The notes below the pieces were generated by a model that did not search any database, was not told the DNA's origin, and worked only from the letters and a program-made list of their open reading frames with translations. A program made the position numbers and the translations under genes. A stretch of DNA of 64,000 nucleotides from JAGWAJ01 sp965215155. GTDB lineage: Bacteria > Acidobacteriota > Vicinamibacteria > Vicinamibacterales > UBA8438. The DNA is taken from positions 3,658,001 to 3,722,000 of the forward strand of contig CBDCCY010000004.1 in assembly GCA_965215155.1 (NCBI GenBank), written 5' to 3'. Shown piece after piece: positions 46,619 to 56,029 of this stretch (position 1 is the first letter of the stretch; each line of letters begins with the position of its first letter).

Positions 46619-48289
46619 TCAGGCCGTGGAGGCGGTGCGGGGCGTTGCCCCGAGCTTGTGACGGTGCGTCGCGGCGACGAAACGGGCGAACAGCGGGTGC
46701 GGGCGGAGGGGCTTCGACTGGAACTCGGGATGGAACTGGACCGCCACGAACCACGGGTGGTCGGGCAACTCGATGACTTCGACGAACTTCCCGTCCGGCG
46801 ACCGGCCGGAAATGCGGAGGCCGTGCTGAACGAGCGGCTCCTCGAACGCCCGGTTGAACTCGTAGCGGTGCCGGTGCCGCTCGGCGATGGGCGACACGCC
46901 GTAGGCCTCGTGCGCCTGCGTCCCGGCGACGAGCTCGCACGGATAGCTGCCCAGCCGCATCGTCCCGCCGAGGTCGTCGACGCCGAGCAGGTCACGGAGC
47001 TTGTAGATGACCTTGTGCGGCGTGTCCGGGTCGCATTCGGTCGAGTCCGCGCTGGCGAAACCGCACACGTGGCGGGCGTACTCGACGACGGCCCACTGGA
47101 ACCCGTAGCAGATGCCGAAGTACGGGATCCCGCGCTCGCGCGCCACCTGCGCCGCCCTCATCATGCCGCGGCTGCCGCGGCTGCCGAACCCGCCGGGCAC
47201 GAGAATGCCGTCCGCGTCGTCGAGCAACTGGTGCCCGCCGTCGGACTCCAGCGCCTCGGCCTCGATCCACCGTATGCGAACGTCGAGCCGATGGGCGAAG
47301 CCGGCATGGTAGAGCGCTTCGTTGAGGCTCTTGTAGGAGTCCTCGTACCCGACGTACTTGCCGACGACGTGGACCGTCACGTCGCCCGTCGGATTGCGGA
47401 TGCGCTCCAGGAGATCGCTCCACGACTGCATCCTCGGCGCTTCGTCGTACGGGAGATGGAGGCCCTTCAGCACGATGCGGTCGAGACCTTCGGCGGCGAG
47501 CACGAGGGGCACCTCGTAGATGCTCGAGACGTCCTTTGCCGTGATGACCGCCTCTTCGTCGACGTCGCAGAAGAGGGCAATCTTGCGCCGGATCTCGGCC
47601 GGCAGAAGCCGGTCGGTGCGGCAGAGCAGGATGTCCGGCTGGATCCCCATGGAGCGCAGATCGCGCACGCTGTGCTGCGTCGGCTTGGTCTTGAGCTCGG
47701 CCGCGGCGCCGATGAACGGCACGAGCGTCAGGTGCACGTAGAGCGTGTTCTCGCGCCCCGCGTCCTGCCGCATCTGGCGGATCGCCTCCAGGTAGGGCTG
47801 GCTCTCGATGTCGCCCACCGTACCGCCGACCTCGACGAGGACGACATCGACGCCCGGCTGGCCGGCCACGAGGCGCATGCTGTCCTTGATCTCGTTGGTG
47901 ATGTGGGGAATCACCTGCACGGTGCGGCCCAGGTAGTCCCCCCGGCGCTCCTTCTGAATCACCGAGAGGTAGATCTTCCCGGTGGTCCAGTTGTGGTTCC
48001 GCGTCGCCACCATGTTGGTGAAGCGCTCGTAGTGCCCGAGGTCGAGGTCGGTCTCGGCTCCGTCGTTCGTGACGTAGACCTCGCCGTGCTGGTACGGGCT
48101 CATCGTCCCGGGGTCGACGTTGACGTAGGGGTCGAACTTCTGCAACGCCACGCGGTATCCGTGGCCCTCGAGGAGCGACCCGATGGAGGCCGCCGCCAGC
48201 CCCTTGCCGAGCGAGGAAACCACGCCGCCGGTGACGAAGATGTACTTGACGGGCCGCTGGTCGGCGGCTCGCGCGGACGGCGTGGTCAT
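46619..48289 (-). CDS. pyrG: CTP synthase PyrG
   Basis: 556 residues. Synthetase domain: YIFVTGGVVSSLGKGL, KFDPYVNVDPGTMSPYQHGE core (DPYVNVDPG), VEVGGTVGDIE, HLTLVPFIGAAAELKTKPTQ core. Glutaminase domain with the nucleophile Cys in YFGICYGFQ (E. coli has GICLGMQ) and His/Glu in VQFHPEF. Converts UTP to CTP, which KdsB needs to activate Kdo. ATG at 48289 shares one base with the kdsB stop (TGATG). Confidence 0.97.
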   Translation of the reverse strand: MTTPSARAADQRPVKYIFVTGGVVSSLGKGLAAASIGSLLEGHGYRVALQKFDPYVNVDPGTMSPYQHGEVYVTNDGAETDLDLGHYERFTNMVATRNHNWTTGKIYLSVIQKERRGDYLGRTVQVIPHITNEIKDSMRLVAGQPGVDVVLVEVGGTVGDIESQPYLEAIRQMRQDAGRENTLYVHLTLVPFIGAAAELKTKPTQHSVRDLRSMGIQPDILLCRTDRLLPAEIRRKIALFCDVDEEAVITAKDVSSIYEVPLVLAAEGLDRIVLKGLHLPYDEAPRMQSWSDLLERIRNPTGDVTVHVVGKYVGYEDSYKSLNEALYHAGFAHRLDVRIRWIEAEALESDGGHQLLDDADGILVPGGFGSRGSRGMMRAAQVARERGIPYFGICYGFQWAVVEYARHVCGFASADSTECDPDTPHKVIYKLRDLLGVDDLGGTMRLGSYPCELVAGTQAHEAYGVSPIAERHRHRYEFNRAFEEPLVQHGLRISGRSPDGKFVEVIELPDHPWFVAVQFHPEFQSKPLRPHPLFARFVAATHRHKLGATPRTASTA

Positions 48290-49059
48290 CAGGAGGCTCG
48301 AGTGGCGAAGAGTTGGCGCACGCGGCGCAGATCCGCCGGCGTATCGACGCCGGCCTGCGCGGACGTCGTCTCGACCGTCCGGATTCGAAACCCGGACTCG
48401 AGCGCCCGGAGCTGCTCGAGGCGTTCCGAGCGCTCTAGCGGCGTCGGCTCGACGCGCGCGAGCTCGAGCAGGCAGCGTCGGCGGTAGGCGTACAGGCCGA
48501 CATGGCGGAAGCCGAGCATGCCCGCCCTGCCGGCGTCGTGGCGGCGGTGCGGGATCGGTTCCCGCGAGAAGTACAGGGCGTCGCCGGCGCGGTCGGCGAC
48601 GACCTTGACGGCGTTCGGGTCGCCGAACTCGTCCGGCGTCGCAATCGGGCAGCGGGCGGTGGCGATGTCGACGGACGGGGCGGCGAGCGCCTCGACCACC
48701 TTGTCGATCAGCAGGGGGTCCACCAGCGGCTCGTCCCCCTGTACGTTCACGATGATCTCGCTCGTGAGCGTAACCGCAACCTCGGCCAGGCGGTCGAGGC
48801 CCGAAGGGTGACCGGCGCTGGTCATTCGCACGTCGCCGCCGAAGGCGGCGACGGCATCCGCGACGCGTTCGTCGTCGGTGGCAACGAGCACCCGTCCGAC
48901 GCCGGCCGCGGCGGCGGCGCGCCGGTAGACGTGCTCCACCATCGGCCGCCCTCCGATGTCGGCAAGGACCTTGCCCGGGAGTCGTGTCGAGTGGAAGCGC
49001 GCGGGGATGACGGCGACCGGCAGGGGGCTCGCGACGGCGGGCACGGAGCATCTTATCAC
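48289..49059 (-). CDS. kdsB: CMP-Kdo synthetase KdsB
   Basis: 256 residues from GTG 49059, or 251 from GTG 49044, which lies five bases after a TAAGAT. Nucleotidyltransferase signature AVIPARFHSTRLPGKVL, then VLVATDDERV, TSAGHPSGLDRLAEV and VNVQGDEPL. Activates Kdo with CTP. First gene of the operon kdsB-pyrG-kdsA-kdsD-lapB-coaE. Confidence 0.94.
   Translation of the reverse strand: MIRCSVPAVASPLPVAVIPARFHSTRLPGKVLADIGGRPMVEHVYRRAAAAAGVGRVLVATDDERVADAVAAFGGDVRMTSAGHPSGLDRLAEVAVTLTSEIIVNVQGDEPLVDPLLIDKVVEALAAPSVDIATARCPIATPDEFGDPNAVKVVADRAGDALYFSREPIPHRRHDAGRAGMLGFRHVGLYAYRRRCLLELARVEPTPLERSERLEQLRALESGFRIRTVETTSAQAGVDTPADLRRVRQLFATRAS
49050..49055 (-). promoter_or_regulatory. TAAGAT -10-like element at the kdsB start
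   Basis: TAAGAT followed after five bases by GTG 49044. Would make the kdsB message leaderless if that GTG is the start. No -35 match. Confidence 0.3.
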
Positions 49060-49128
49060 CCCAGGTCACCCCGCGGCCGGGGCTGTTGCCTGCGCCGGAT
49101 GCCGCCGGCGGCCGCACGGCGTAGTACG

Positions 49129-49749
49129 ATGGGCAGGGTGACGCGCAGACAGCAGGGCGGGGAGGACGGCGACGGGGCGGTGCACGGTCCGGCCGGTATT
49201 GCGCCGCGTGCGCGGTGGGGCGGGGCGGCCCGCGTCGTCGGCATCGTTGCGGTGGGGGCGCTCGCGGTGATCTGGCTCAACGTCACTTCCGGGACACGGC
49301 AGATCGCGGCCGACCGGGGGCGCGCGGACCCGCAGGTGCCGGTGGTGGGTCCGGAGCCGCTGCCCGCCGGTCTCCGCGAGGGCGCCGCGCGGTTGCGCGA
49401 GCGCCTGCGCGCCGCGCCGCGTCCCGTAGAGAGCGTCAGGAACCCCTTCCGGCTGCCGGCGGCCGGGGAGCGGGCCGCGCTCCCCCCGACGGCGTCCGCG
49501 GGCCCCCGCTGGGCACCGCGCGCGGGCGAGCGTTCGACGGCCGGTCTCGGCCTCGCGCTCATCGGGATTGCCACGACGGAGACCGCGGAGGGCCCGCAGC
49601 GGACGGCGGTTCTCCTGCGGCGGGGAGAAGTCGTGCTCGCCGCGCCCGGACAGCCGGTCGGCGGCGGGTGGACGCTCGATGCGGTGGGGGACGACGGCGC
49701 CGTGTTCCAGAACGCCGCCGGCGACCGGCAGCGCCGGACGCTTCCCTGA
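49129..49749 (+). CDS. Membrane-anchored PilP/GspC-like small protein
   Basis: 206 residues from ATG 49129. One membrane helix (about 34-52, VVGIVAVGALAVIWLN), a Pro/Ala-rich periplasmic linker containing VRNPFRLP, and a C-terminal beta domain GLGLALIGIATTE ... RTAVLLRRGEVVLAAPGQPV ... FQNAAGDRQRRTL. The NPF motif and strand pattern recall PilP and the homology region of GspC. Function unproven; it stands alone between kdsB (divergent) and serA (convergent, four bases apart). Confidence 0.6.
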   Translation: MGRVTRRQQGGEDGDGAVHGPAGIAPRARWGGAARVVGIVAVGALAVIWLNVTSGTRQIAADRGRADPQVPVVGPEPLPAGLREGAARLRERLRAAPRPVESVRNPFRLPAAGERAALPPTASAGPRWAPRAGERSTAGLGLALIGIATTETAEGPQRTAVLLRRGEVVLAAPGQPVGGGWTLDAVGDDGAVFQNAAGDRQRRTLP

Positions 49750-49753
49750 CGTG

Positions 49754-51349
49754 TCACAACCGAACGACGGCGGCCGAGCTCACGGCCGGTACGCGCTGGA
49801 TCTGCGCAATCACGGCGGCACCGATCTCGACCTCGTCCGCCGGCGAGGGATGCGACTCCACGCGGACGACGCCGACCGCACCGGCGGCGCCGCGCCCGAG
49901 CGCGAAGGCGGCGATGTTGATGCCGTGGCGGCCCAGGATGGTGCCGATCTCGCCGATGACTCCGGGCCGATCGTCGTTGCGAATCACGATCAGCGTGCCT
50001 TCGAGCGGAACCTCCACCTCCACGTCGTCGAGCCGCACGAGGCGCGGGCTGTCCGGCTCGAACACTGCGCCCTCCGCCCACAGCTCGCCCGCGCTCGTGT
50101 GGAGCTTCAAGGAGAGGAGGCCCGTGAAGTTGCGGGGGCGCGAGCTGCGTGACTCGACGACCTCGAGTCCGCGCTGGGCAGCGACGGTCCGCGCGTTGAC
50201 CAGCGTCGCCTCGGACGAGAGCACGTGCCGGAACAGTCCCACCAGCGCCGCGCCGGCCAGCATCTCGGTGCTGCCGTCGGCCAGCGCTCCGTAGTACCGG
50301 AGCCCGACCGTGTGCGGGCGCCCGGGCGCGAGCTGGCCCAGAATCCCCCCGAGGCGCTCCGCCAGCCGTACGTAGGGCTGCAGGCGCTTGACCTCCTCCG
50401 GTGCCACCGAGGGGTAGTTCACGGCGTTGCGCACGATGCCGGCGCGCAGGTACTCGCGCACGCTCGTGGCCGCGTCGACGCCGACGAGCTCCTGCGCCTC
50501 GGTCGTCGACGCGGCGATGTGCGGGGTGGCGACGACCCGCGGCAGACCGGTGAGGGCCGTGTCGGGCGACGGCTCGTCCCGGAAGACGTCCAGCCCCGCC
50601 CCGCCGACGTGTCCGGACGCCAGCGCCTCGACGAGCGCCGCCTCGTCGACGAGGTCGCCCCGCGCCGTGTTGATGATCCGGACTCCCGGCCGGCAGCGCG
50701 CGAGGAACTCCCGGCTCACGAGGCCGCGCGTTGCCTCCGTGGAGGGCAGGTGCAGGCTGATGAAGTCGGACTGCGCGCAGAGGTCGTCGAGGGTGACGAG
50801 CGCGACGCCGAGGTCCGAGGCGACCTGCTCGGCGATGAACGGGTCGTAGGCAACGACGTTCATGGCGAACGCGCCGGCGCGGCGGGCCAGCTCGCGCCCG
50901 ATCCGGCCCACGCCCACGACCCCGAGGGTCTTGCCCCGCAGCTCTGCTCCCCGCAGCCCGGCCTTGTCCCAGACGCCGGCCTTCATCTGCGCGTCGGCGC
51001 GGGCCACGGAGCGGGCCAGGGTCAGCATCAGGGCGCAGGCGTGCTCGGCCACGCTCACGCTGTTGGCGCCGGGCGCGTTGAGGACCAGCACGCCGCGCGC
51101 GCTGGCGGCGTCGAGGTCGACGTTGTCGACTCCGGTGCCGGCCCGCGCAACCACTCGCAGGCGCGGGGCCGCCGTCAGGACCTCGGCGGTGACGCGGGTC
51201 GCGCTGCGGACGATGAGGCCTTCGGCGTCGGCGAGGTCGGCGGGCAACGTGTCGGCCGGCTGCCCGGCGCGCTCCACGACGGCCCAGCCCTCGGCGCGGA
51301 GCAGCGCCGCGGCCGATGCGGGGAGTCGGTCGGCGATGACGATCTTCAT
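49754..51349 (-). CDS. serA: D-3-phosphoglycerate dehydrogenase SerA
   Basis: 531 residues, the long type. Catalytic and NAD domains: ARAGTGVDNVD (Arg), LGVVGVGRIGRELARRA (Rossmann), INTARGDLVDEAAL, GLDVFRDEP (Glu) and VVATPHIAASTTEAQ (His). Then an ASB domain (about 320-450) and a C-terminal ACT domain (TLIVIRNDDRPGVIGEIGTIL core NDDRPGVIG) that usually binds serine for feedback. ATG 51349. First step of serine synthesis. Confidence 0.94.
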   Translation of the reverse strand: MKIVIADRLPASAAALLRAEGWAVVERAGQPADTLPADLADAEGLIVRSATRVTAEVLTAAPRLRVVARAGTGVDNVDLDAASARGVLVLNAPGANSVSVAEHACALMLTLARSVARADAQMKAGVWDKAGLRGAELRGKTLGVVGVGRIGRELARRAGAFAMNVVAYDPFIAEQVASDLGVALVTLDDLCAQSDFISLHLPSTEATRGLVSREFLARCRPGVRIINTARGDLVDEAALVEALASGHVGGAGLDVFRDEPSPDTALTGLPRVVATPHIAASTTEAQELVGVDAATSVREYLRAGIVRNAVNYPSVAPEEVKRLQPYVRLAERLGGILGQLAPGRPHTVGLRYYGALADGSTEMLAGAALVGLFRHVLSSEATLVNARTVAAQRGLEVVESRSSRPRNFTGLLSLKLHTSAGELWAEGAVFEPDSPRLVRLDDVEVEVPLEGTLIVIRNDDRPGVIGEIGTILGRHGINIAAFALGRGAAGAVGVVRVESHPSPADEVEIGAAVIAQIQRVPAVSSAAVVRL

Positions 51350-51357
51350 GGGGAGCT

Positions 51358-51434
51358 TGTGCGCGCCGACGGGCGCGTCGGGAATCTGCGCTGGCGAGGA
51401 GTCCTCCCCGGCGCGTTCCAGGGCACGGACTCCC
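51358..51434 (+). repeat. Palindromic repeat family, copy 6
   Basis: Hairpin CGCGCC-GACG-GGCGCG (51362-51377) with the same 6-bp stem and 4-base loop as the others, then GGGAATCTGCGCTGG and a distal GGCACGGACTCCC. Lies in the serA-icd intergenic region, unlike most copies it does not follow a stop codon. Confidence 0.6.
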
Positions 51435-51490
51435 GGCGAATGACCGGACGCGAGATTGGGCCCGCTGCGCGGGCACACGGCAAGTATGAG

Positions 51491-51496
51491 TATAAT
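51491..51496 (+). promoter_or_regulatory. TATAAT upstream of the icd operon
   Basis: Perfect -10 hexamer in an AT-rich patch (AAGTATGAGTATAATG), striking in this GC-rich sequence. The -35 position has no clear match. Points toward icd, about 190 bases downstream. Confidence 0.5.
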
Positions 51497-51689
51497 GTGG
51501 CGCCATTCGGACCGAGTCGACCACGCCCCCACCGAGGACGGTGCACGTCGCTGGAATCGCCCGCGCGCCGCGGCAGCCTCTCACCTGATGCGGCGCGCCT
51601 TCCGCACGGCCGATTGAGCGTAGCTTCGCGCGGGCGGCGCCCGATGCACGCGCGCATGGAGAGGGCAAACGGGACGGAGTAGCTGCGAG

Positions 51690-52913
<1,224 letters not shown>

Positions 52914-52926
52914 GCGGAGAGAGGTC

Positions 52927-53853
52927 ATGAACCGGAAAGTCACGGTGATCGGGTCGGGGAACGTCGGCGCGACCGCCGCGCGCAGCATTGCCGACAAGGA
53001 GCTCGCCGACGTCGTCGTGCTCGACATCCTGGAAGGCGTGCCCCAGGGCAAGGGGCTGGACATTCTCGAGGCGTGCCCCGTCGAAGGGTCCGACGCGCGG
53101 GTCCTCGGCACGAACGACTACGCCGACACGGCGGGGTCCGACGTCGTGGTGATCACCGCGGGGCTGGCGCGCAAGCCCGGCATGAGCCGCGACGATCTGC
53201 TGAAGAAGAACTACGCCATCACCAGGACGGTGACCGAGCAGGTGATGGAGCACTCGCCCGACTGCATCATCCTCCCGGTCACCAACCCGCTCGACGCCAT
53301 GGCCCAGGTGGTCCACCGGGTCAGCGGCCTGCCGCGGGAGCGCGTGATCGGCATGGCGGGGGTCCTCGACTCGTCGCGGATGCGCACGTTCATCGCCGAG
53401 GCGCTCGACGTCTCCGTCGAGAACACGCACGCCTTCGTGCTCGGCGGCCACGGCGACACCATGGTGCCGCTGCCGCGCTACTCGACCGTGGCCGGCATTC
53501 CGATCACGGAGCTGCTCGACGCGGCGACCATCGACGCGATCGTGCAGCGGACGGCACACGGCGGCGCGGAGATCGTCAAGCTGCTCGGGACGGGAAGCGC
53601 CTACTACGCGCCGGGCTCGGCCGTCGTCGAGATGGTCGAGGCGATCCTGAAGGACAAGAAGAAGATCCTCCCGTGCTCCGTCTTCCTGCAGGGCGAGTAC
53701 GGCATCCGGGATCTCTTCGTCGGTGTGCCGGTCAAGCTCGGGGCCCGCGGCGTCGAGCAGGTCGTCGAGATCACGCTGGCGCCGGACGAGGCGGCGGCCC
53801 TCCGGAAGTCGGCCGACGCGGTGCGGGAGCTGGTGACGACCATCGGCGTGTAG
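52927..53853 (+). CDS. mdh: Malate dehydrogenase (LDH-like type)
   Basis: 308 residues. GSGNVGATAAR (NAD-binding), ARKPGMSRDDLL with the Arg that selects malate, VTNPLDAMAQVV, GMAGVLDSSRMRTFIA and the catalytic His in LGGHGDTMVPL. Ribosome-binding GAGAGG just before the ATG; 13 bases after icd. Confidence 0.96.
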   Translation: MNRKVTVIGSGNVGATAARSIADKELADVVVLDILEGVPQGKGLDILEACPVEGSDARVLGTNDYADTAGSDVVVITAGLARKPGMSRDDLLKKNYAITRTVTEQVMEHSPDCIILPVTNPLDAMAQVVHRVSGLPRERVIGMAGVLDSSRMRTFIAEALDVSVENTHAFVLGGHGDTMVPLPRYSTVAGIPITELLDAATIDAIVQRTAHGGAEIVKLLGTGSAYYAPGSAVVEMVEAILKDKKKILPCSVFLQGEYGIRDLFVGVPVKLGARGVEQVVEITLAPDEAAALRKSADAVRELVTTIGV

Positions 53854-53889
53854 GGGGCGCGGCTTCCCGAGCGAGCGCGGACCTCGATA

Positions 53890-55044
53890 GTGAAGATCCA
53901 CGAGTACCAGGCGAAGGCCCTGTTGGCGCCCTTCGGGATCCCGGTCCCGCGCGGCGAGGCGGCGTTCACGCCGGGGGAGGCTCGTGCGGCGGCCGAACGG
54001 CTCGGCGGACGGGTGGTCGTCAAGGCGCAGATCCACGCCGGCGGCCGCGGAAAGGGTGGCGGCGTGCGGGTGGTCGCCGGCCCGGACGAGGCCGCGCAGG
54101 CCGCGGAGGCGCTGCTCGGGAGCACGCTGGTCACGCCGCAGACCGGCCCGTCCGGCCGCACGGTGGGCCGCCTGCTCATCGAGGAAGCGCTCGACATCGC
54201 CTCGGAGCTCTATCTCGGGTTGCTGATCGACAGGGAAGCGGAGCGGCTCGCCGTCATCGCCAGCGCGGCGGGCGGCATGGAGATCGAGGAGGTCGCGGCT
54301 GCCGCGCCCGACCGCATCCACCGCGGGACGGTGCCGGACGCCGGGCTGCAGGCGTTCCAGGCGCGGGGGCTCGCCTTCCGCCTGGGCCTGACGGGCCGCG
54401 CGGCCCTCGAGGCGGCCGCCGTCATGGTGGCCGCGGCACGGGCCTTCCGCGATCTCGACGCCTCGCTGGTCGAGATCAATCCACTCGTCGTGACGGGGGA
54501 CGGCGCGGTGCTGGCGCTGGACGCGAAGGTGACGCTCGACGACAGCGCGCACTTCCGTCACGCCGGCCACGCCGAGCTGCGCGACCCGGCCGAGGAGGAT
54601 CCCCTGGAGGTCGAGGCCTCGGAGCACGGCCTGAACTACATCCGGCTGGACGGCACCATCGGCTGCATGGTGAACGGCGCCGGGCTGGCCATGGCGACGA
54701 TGGACATCATCAAGCTCGCCGGCGGGGAGCCGGCCAACTTCCTCGACGTCGGCGGCGGGGCGAACGCCGGCCAGATCCGCCAGGCGTTCCGCATGCTGCT
54801 CTCCGATCCGCACGTGAAGGCGGTGCTCATCAACATCTTCGGCGGCATACTCCGCTGCGACGTGCTGGCGGAAGGCGTGATCGCCGCGGTGCGGGACCTC
54901 GACGTCCGGCTGCCGGTCGTAGTCCGCCTCGAGGGTACGAACGTCGAGCAGGGGCGGGCGGCGCTCCACGCCAGCGGCTTCAACTTCACGACCGCCGACA
55001 CGATGGACGAGGCGGCGGCCCGTGCGGTGGCCCTCGCGGGCTAG
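53890..55044 (+). CDS. sucC: Succinyl-CoA synthetase beta subunit
   Basis: 384 residues from GTG 53890. ATP-grasp N-terminus KIHEYQAKALLAPFGIPVP, VVKAQIHAGGRGKGGGV, EINPLVVTGDG, LDGTIGCMVNGAGLAMATMD core and NIFGGILRCDVLAEGV. With SucD converts succinyl-CoA to succinate with ATP or GTP formation. Seven bases before sucD. Confidence 0.96.
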   Translation: MKIHEYQAKALLAPFGIPVPRGEAAFTPGEARAAAERLGGRVVVKAQIHAGGRGKGGGVRVVAGPDEAAQAAEALLGSTLVTPQTGPSGRTVGRLLIEEALDIASELYLGLLIDREAERLAVIASAAGGMEIEEVAAAAPDRIHRGTVPDAGLQAFQARGLAFRLGLTGRAALEAAAVMVAAARAFRDLDASLVEINPLVVTGDGAVLALDAKVTLDDSAHFRHAGHAELRDPAEEDPLEVEASEHGLNYIRLDGTIGCMVNGAGLAMATMDIIKLAGGEPANFLDVGGGANAGQIRQAFRMLLSDPHVKAVLINIFGGILRCDVLAEGVIAAVRDLDVRLPVVVRLEGTNVEQGRAALHASGFNFTTADTMDEAAARAVALAG

Positions 55045-55051
55045 TCACCCG

Positions 55052-55924
55052 ATGGCGGTTCTGATCGATCGGCGCACGCGCCTGCTCGTCCAGGGGCTGA
55101 CCGGCCGCGAGGGGACCTTCCACGCACGCCAGGCGGCGGCGTTCGGCACCACCGTCGTCGCCGGGGTCACCCCCGGCAAGGGGGGGACGACCCACGACGG
55201 CTGGCCGGTGTTCGACAGCGTGGGAGACGCGGTCCGGGAGACCGGCGCGAACGCGTCGGTCATCTTCGTCCCGCCGCGCGCGGCCGCCGACGCCATCCTC
55301 GAGGCGGCGGCCGCGGGCCTGCCGCTGGTCGTCTGCATTACCGAGGGCGTCCCGACGCTCGACATGCTGCACGTGGTGCAGCAACTCGACGGGGGCGGAA
55401 CGCGGCTCGTCGGGCCCAACTGTCCGGGCGTCCTCACCGCCGGCCAGGCCAAGGCGGGGATCATTCCCGGTCACATCTCCCGGGAGGGCCGGGTCGGCAT
55501 CGTCTCCCGCAGCGGCACCCTGACCTACGAGGCGATGCACCAGCTGACCCGGCTCGGCCTCGGACAGTCGACGTGCATCGGCATCGGCGGCGACCCGCTC
55601 ATCGGCACGACCTTCGTCGACGCGTTGCGCCTGTTCGAGGCGGACGCAGATACCGATGCGGTGGTGCTGATCGGCGAGATCGGCGGTTCCGCGGAGGAGG
55701 AGGCGGCCGCGTTCATCCGCCAGCGGTTCGGCAAGCCGGTGGTCGGTTTCGTGGCGGGGCTGACCGCGCCCCCGGGACGGCGCATGGGGCACGCGGGAGC
55801 CATCATTTCCGGAGGGCGGGGAACCGCGGCCGAAAAGATGGCGGCGCTCGAGGAGGCCGGCGTCCGGGTGGTTCGGAGCCCCGCCGACATCGGATCGGCC
55901 GTCGCGGGCATAGTCCGTGCATGA
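55052..55924 (+). CDS. sucD: Succinyl-CoA synthetase alpha subunit
   Basis: 290 residues from ATG 55052. VQGLTGREGTFHARQ, the CoA loop VAGVTPGKGG, VCITEGVPTLDM, GPNCPGVLT and the phospho-His in RRMGHAGAIISGG, which accepts phosphate. Ends 105 bases before korA. Confidence 0.96.
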   Translation: MAVLIDRRTRLLVQGLTGREGTFHARQAAAFGTTVVAGVTPGKGGTTHDGWPVFDSVGDAVRETGANASVIFVPPRAAADAILEAAAAGLPLVVCITEGVPTLDMLHVVQQLDGGGTRLVGPNCPGVLTAGQAKAGIIPGHISREGRVGIVSRSGTLTYEAMHQLTRLGLGQSTCIGIGGDPLIGTTFVDALRLFEADADTDAVVLIGEIGGSAEEEAAAFIRQRFGKPVVGFVAGLTAPPGRRMGHAGAIISGGRGTAAEKMAALEEAGVRVVRSPADIGSAVAGIVRA

Positions 55925-56029
55925 CCGTACGATTCGTGCAATAATCCGGGGTTGGCGCGACGCGAGAACGGGAGTCTGGCGCGCGTCCTCCCTAGTACCG
56001 ACAGGCTCTCCAACGTTCGAGGCGATTGC

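Larger units (their letters stand above)
51350..51689. other. Divergent regulatory region between serA and icd
   Basis: 340 bases without a supported gene. It holds palindromic repeat copy 6 (51358-51434) next to serA and a perfect TATAAT (51491-51496). The remainder to icd (about 190 bases) would be a long leader; I see no riboswitch fold that I recognise. Confidence 0.55.

Noticed and set aside
55950..55985. Additional copy of the palindromic repeat (GGGAGTCTGGCGC)
   Set aside because: Only one short arm matches; no partner arm or small hairpin.
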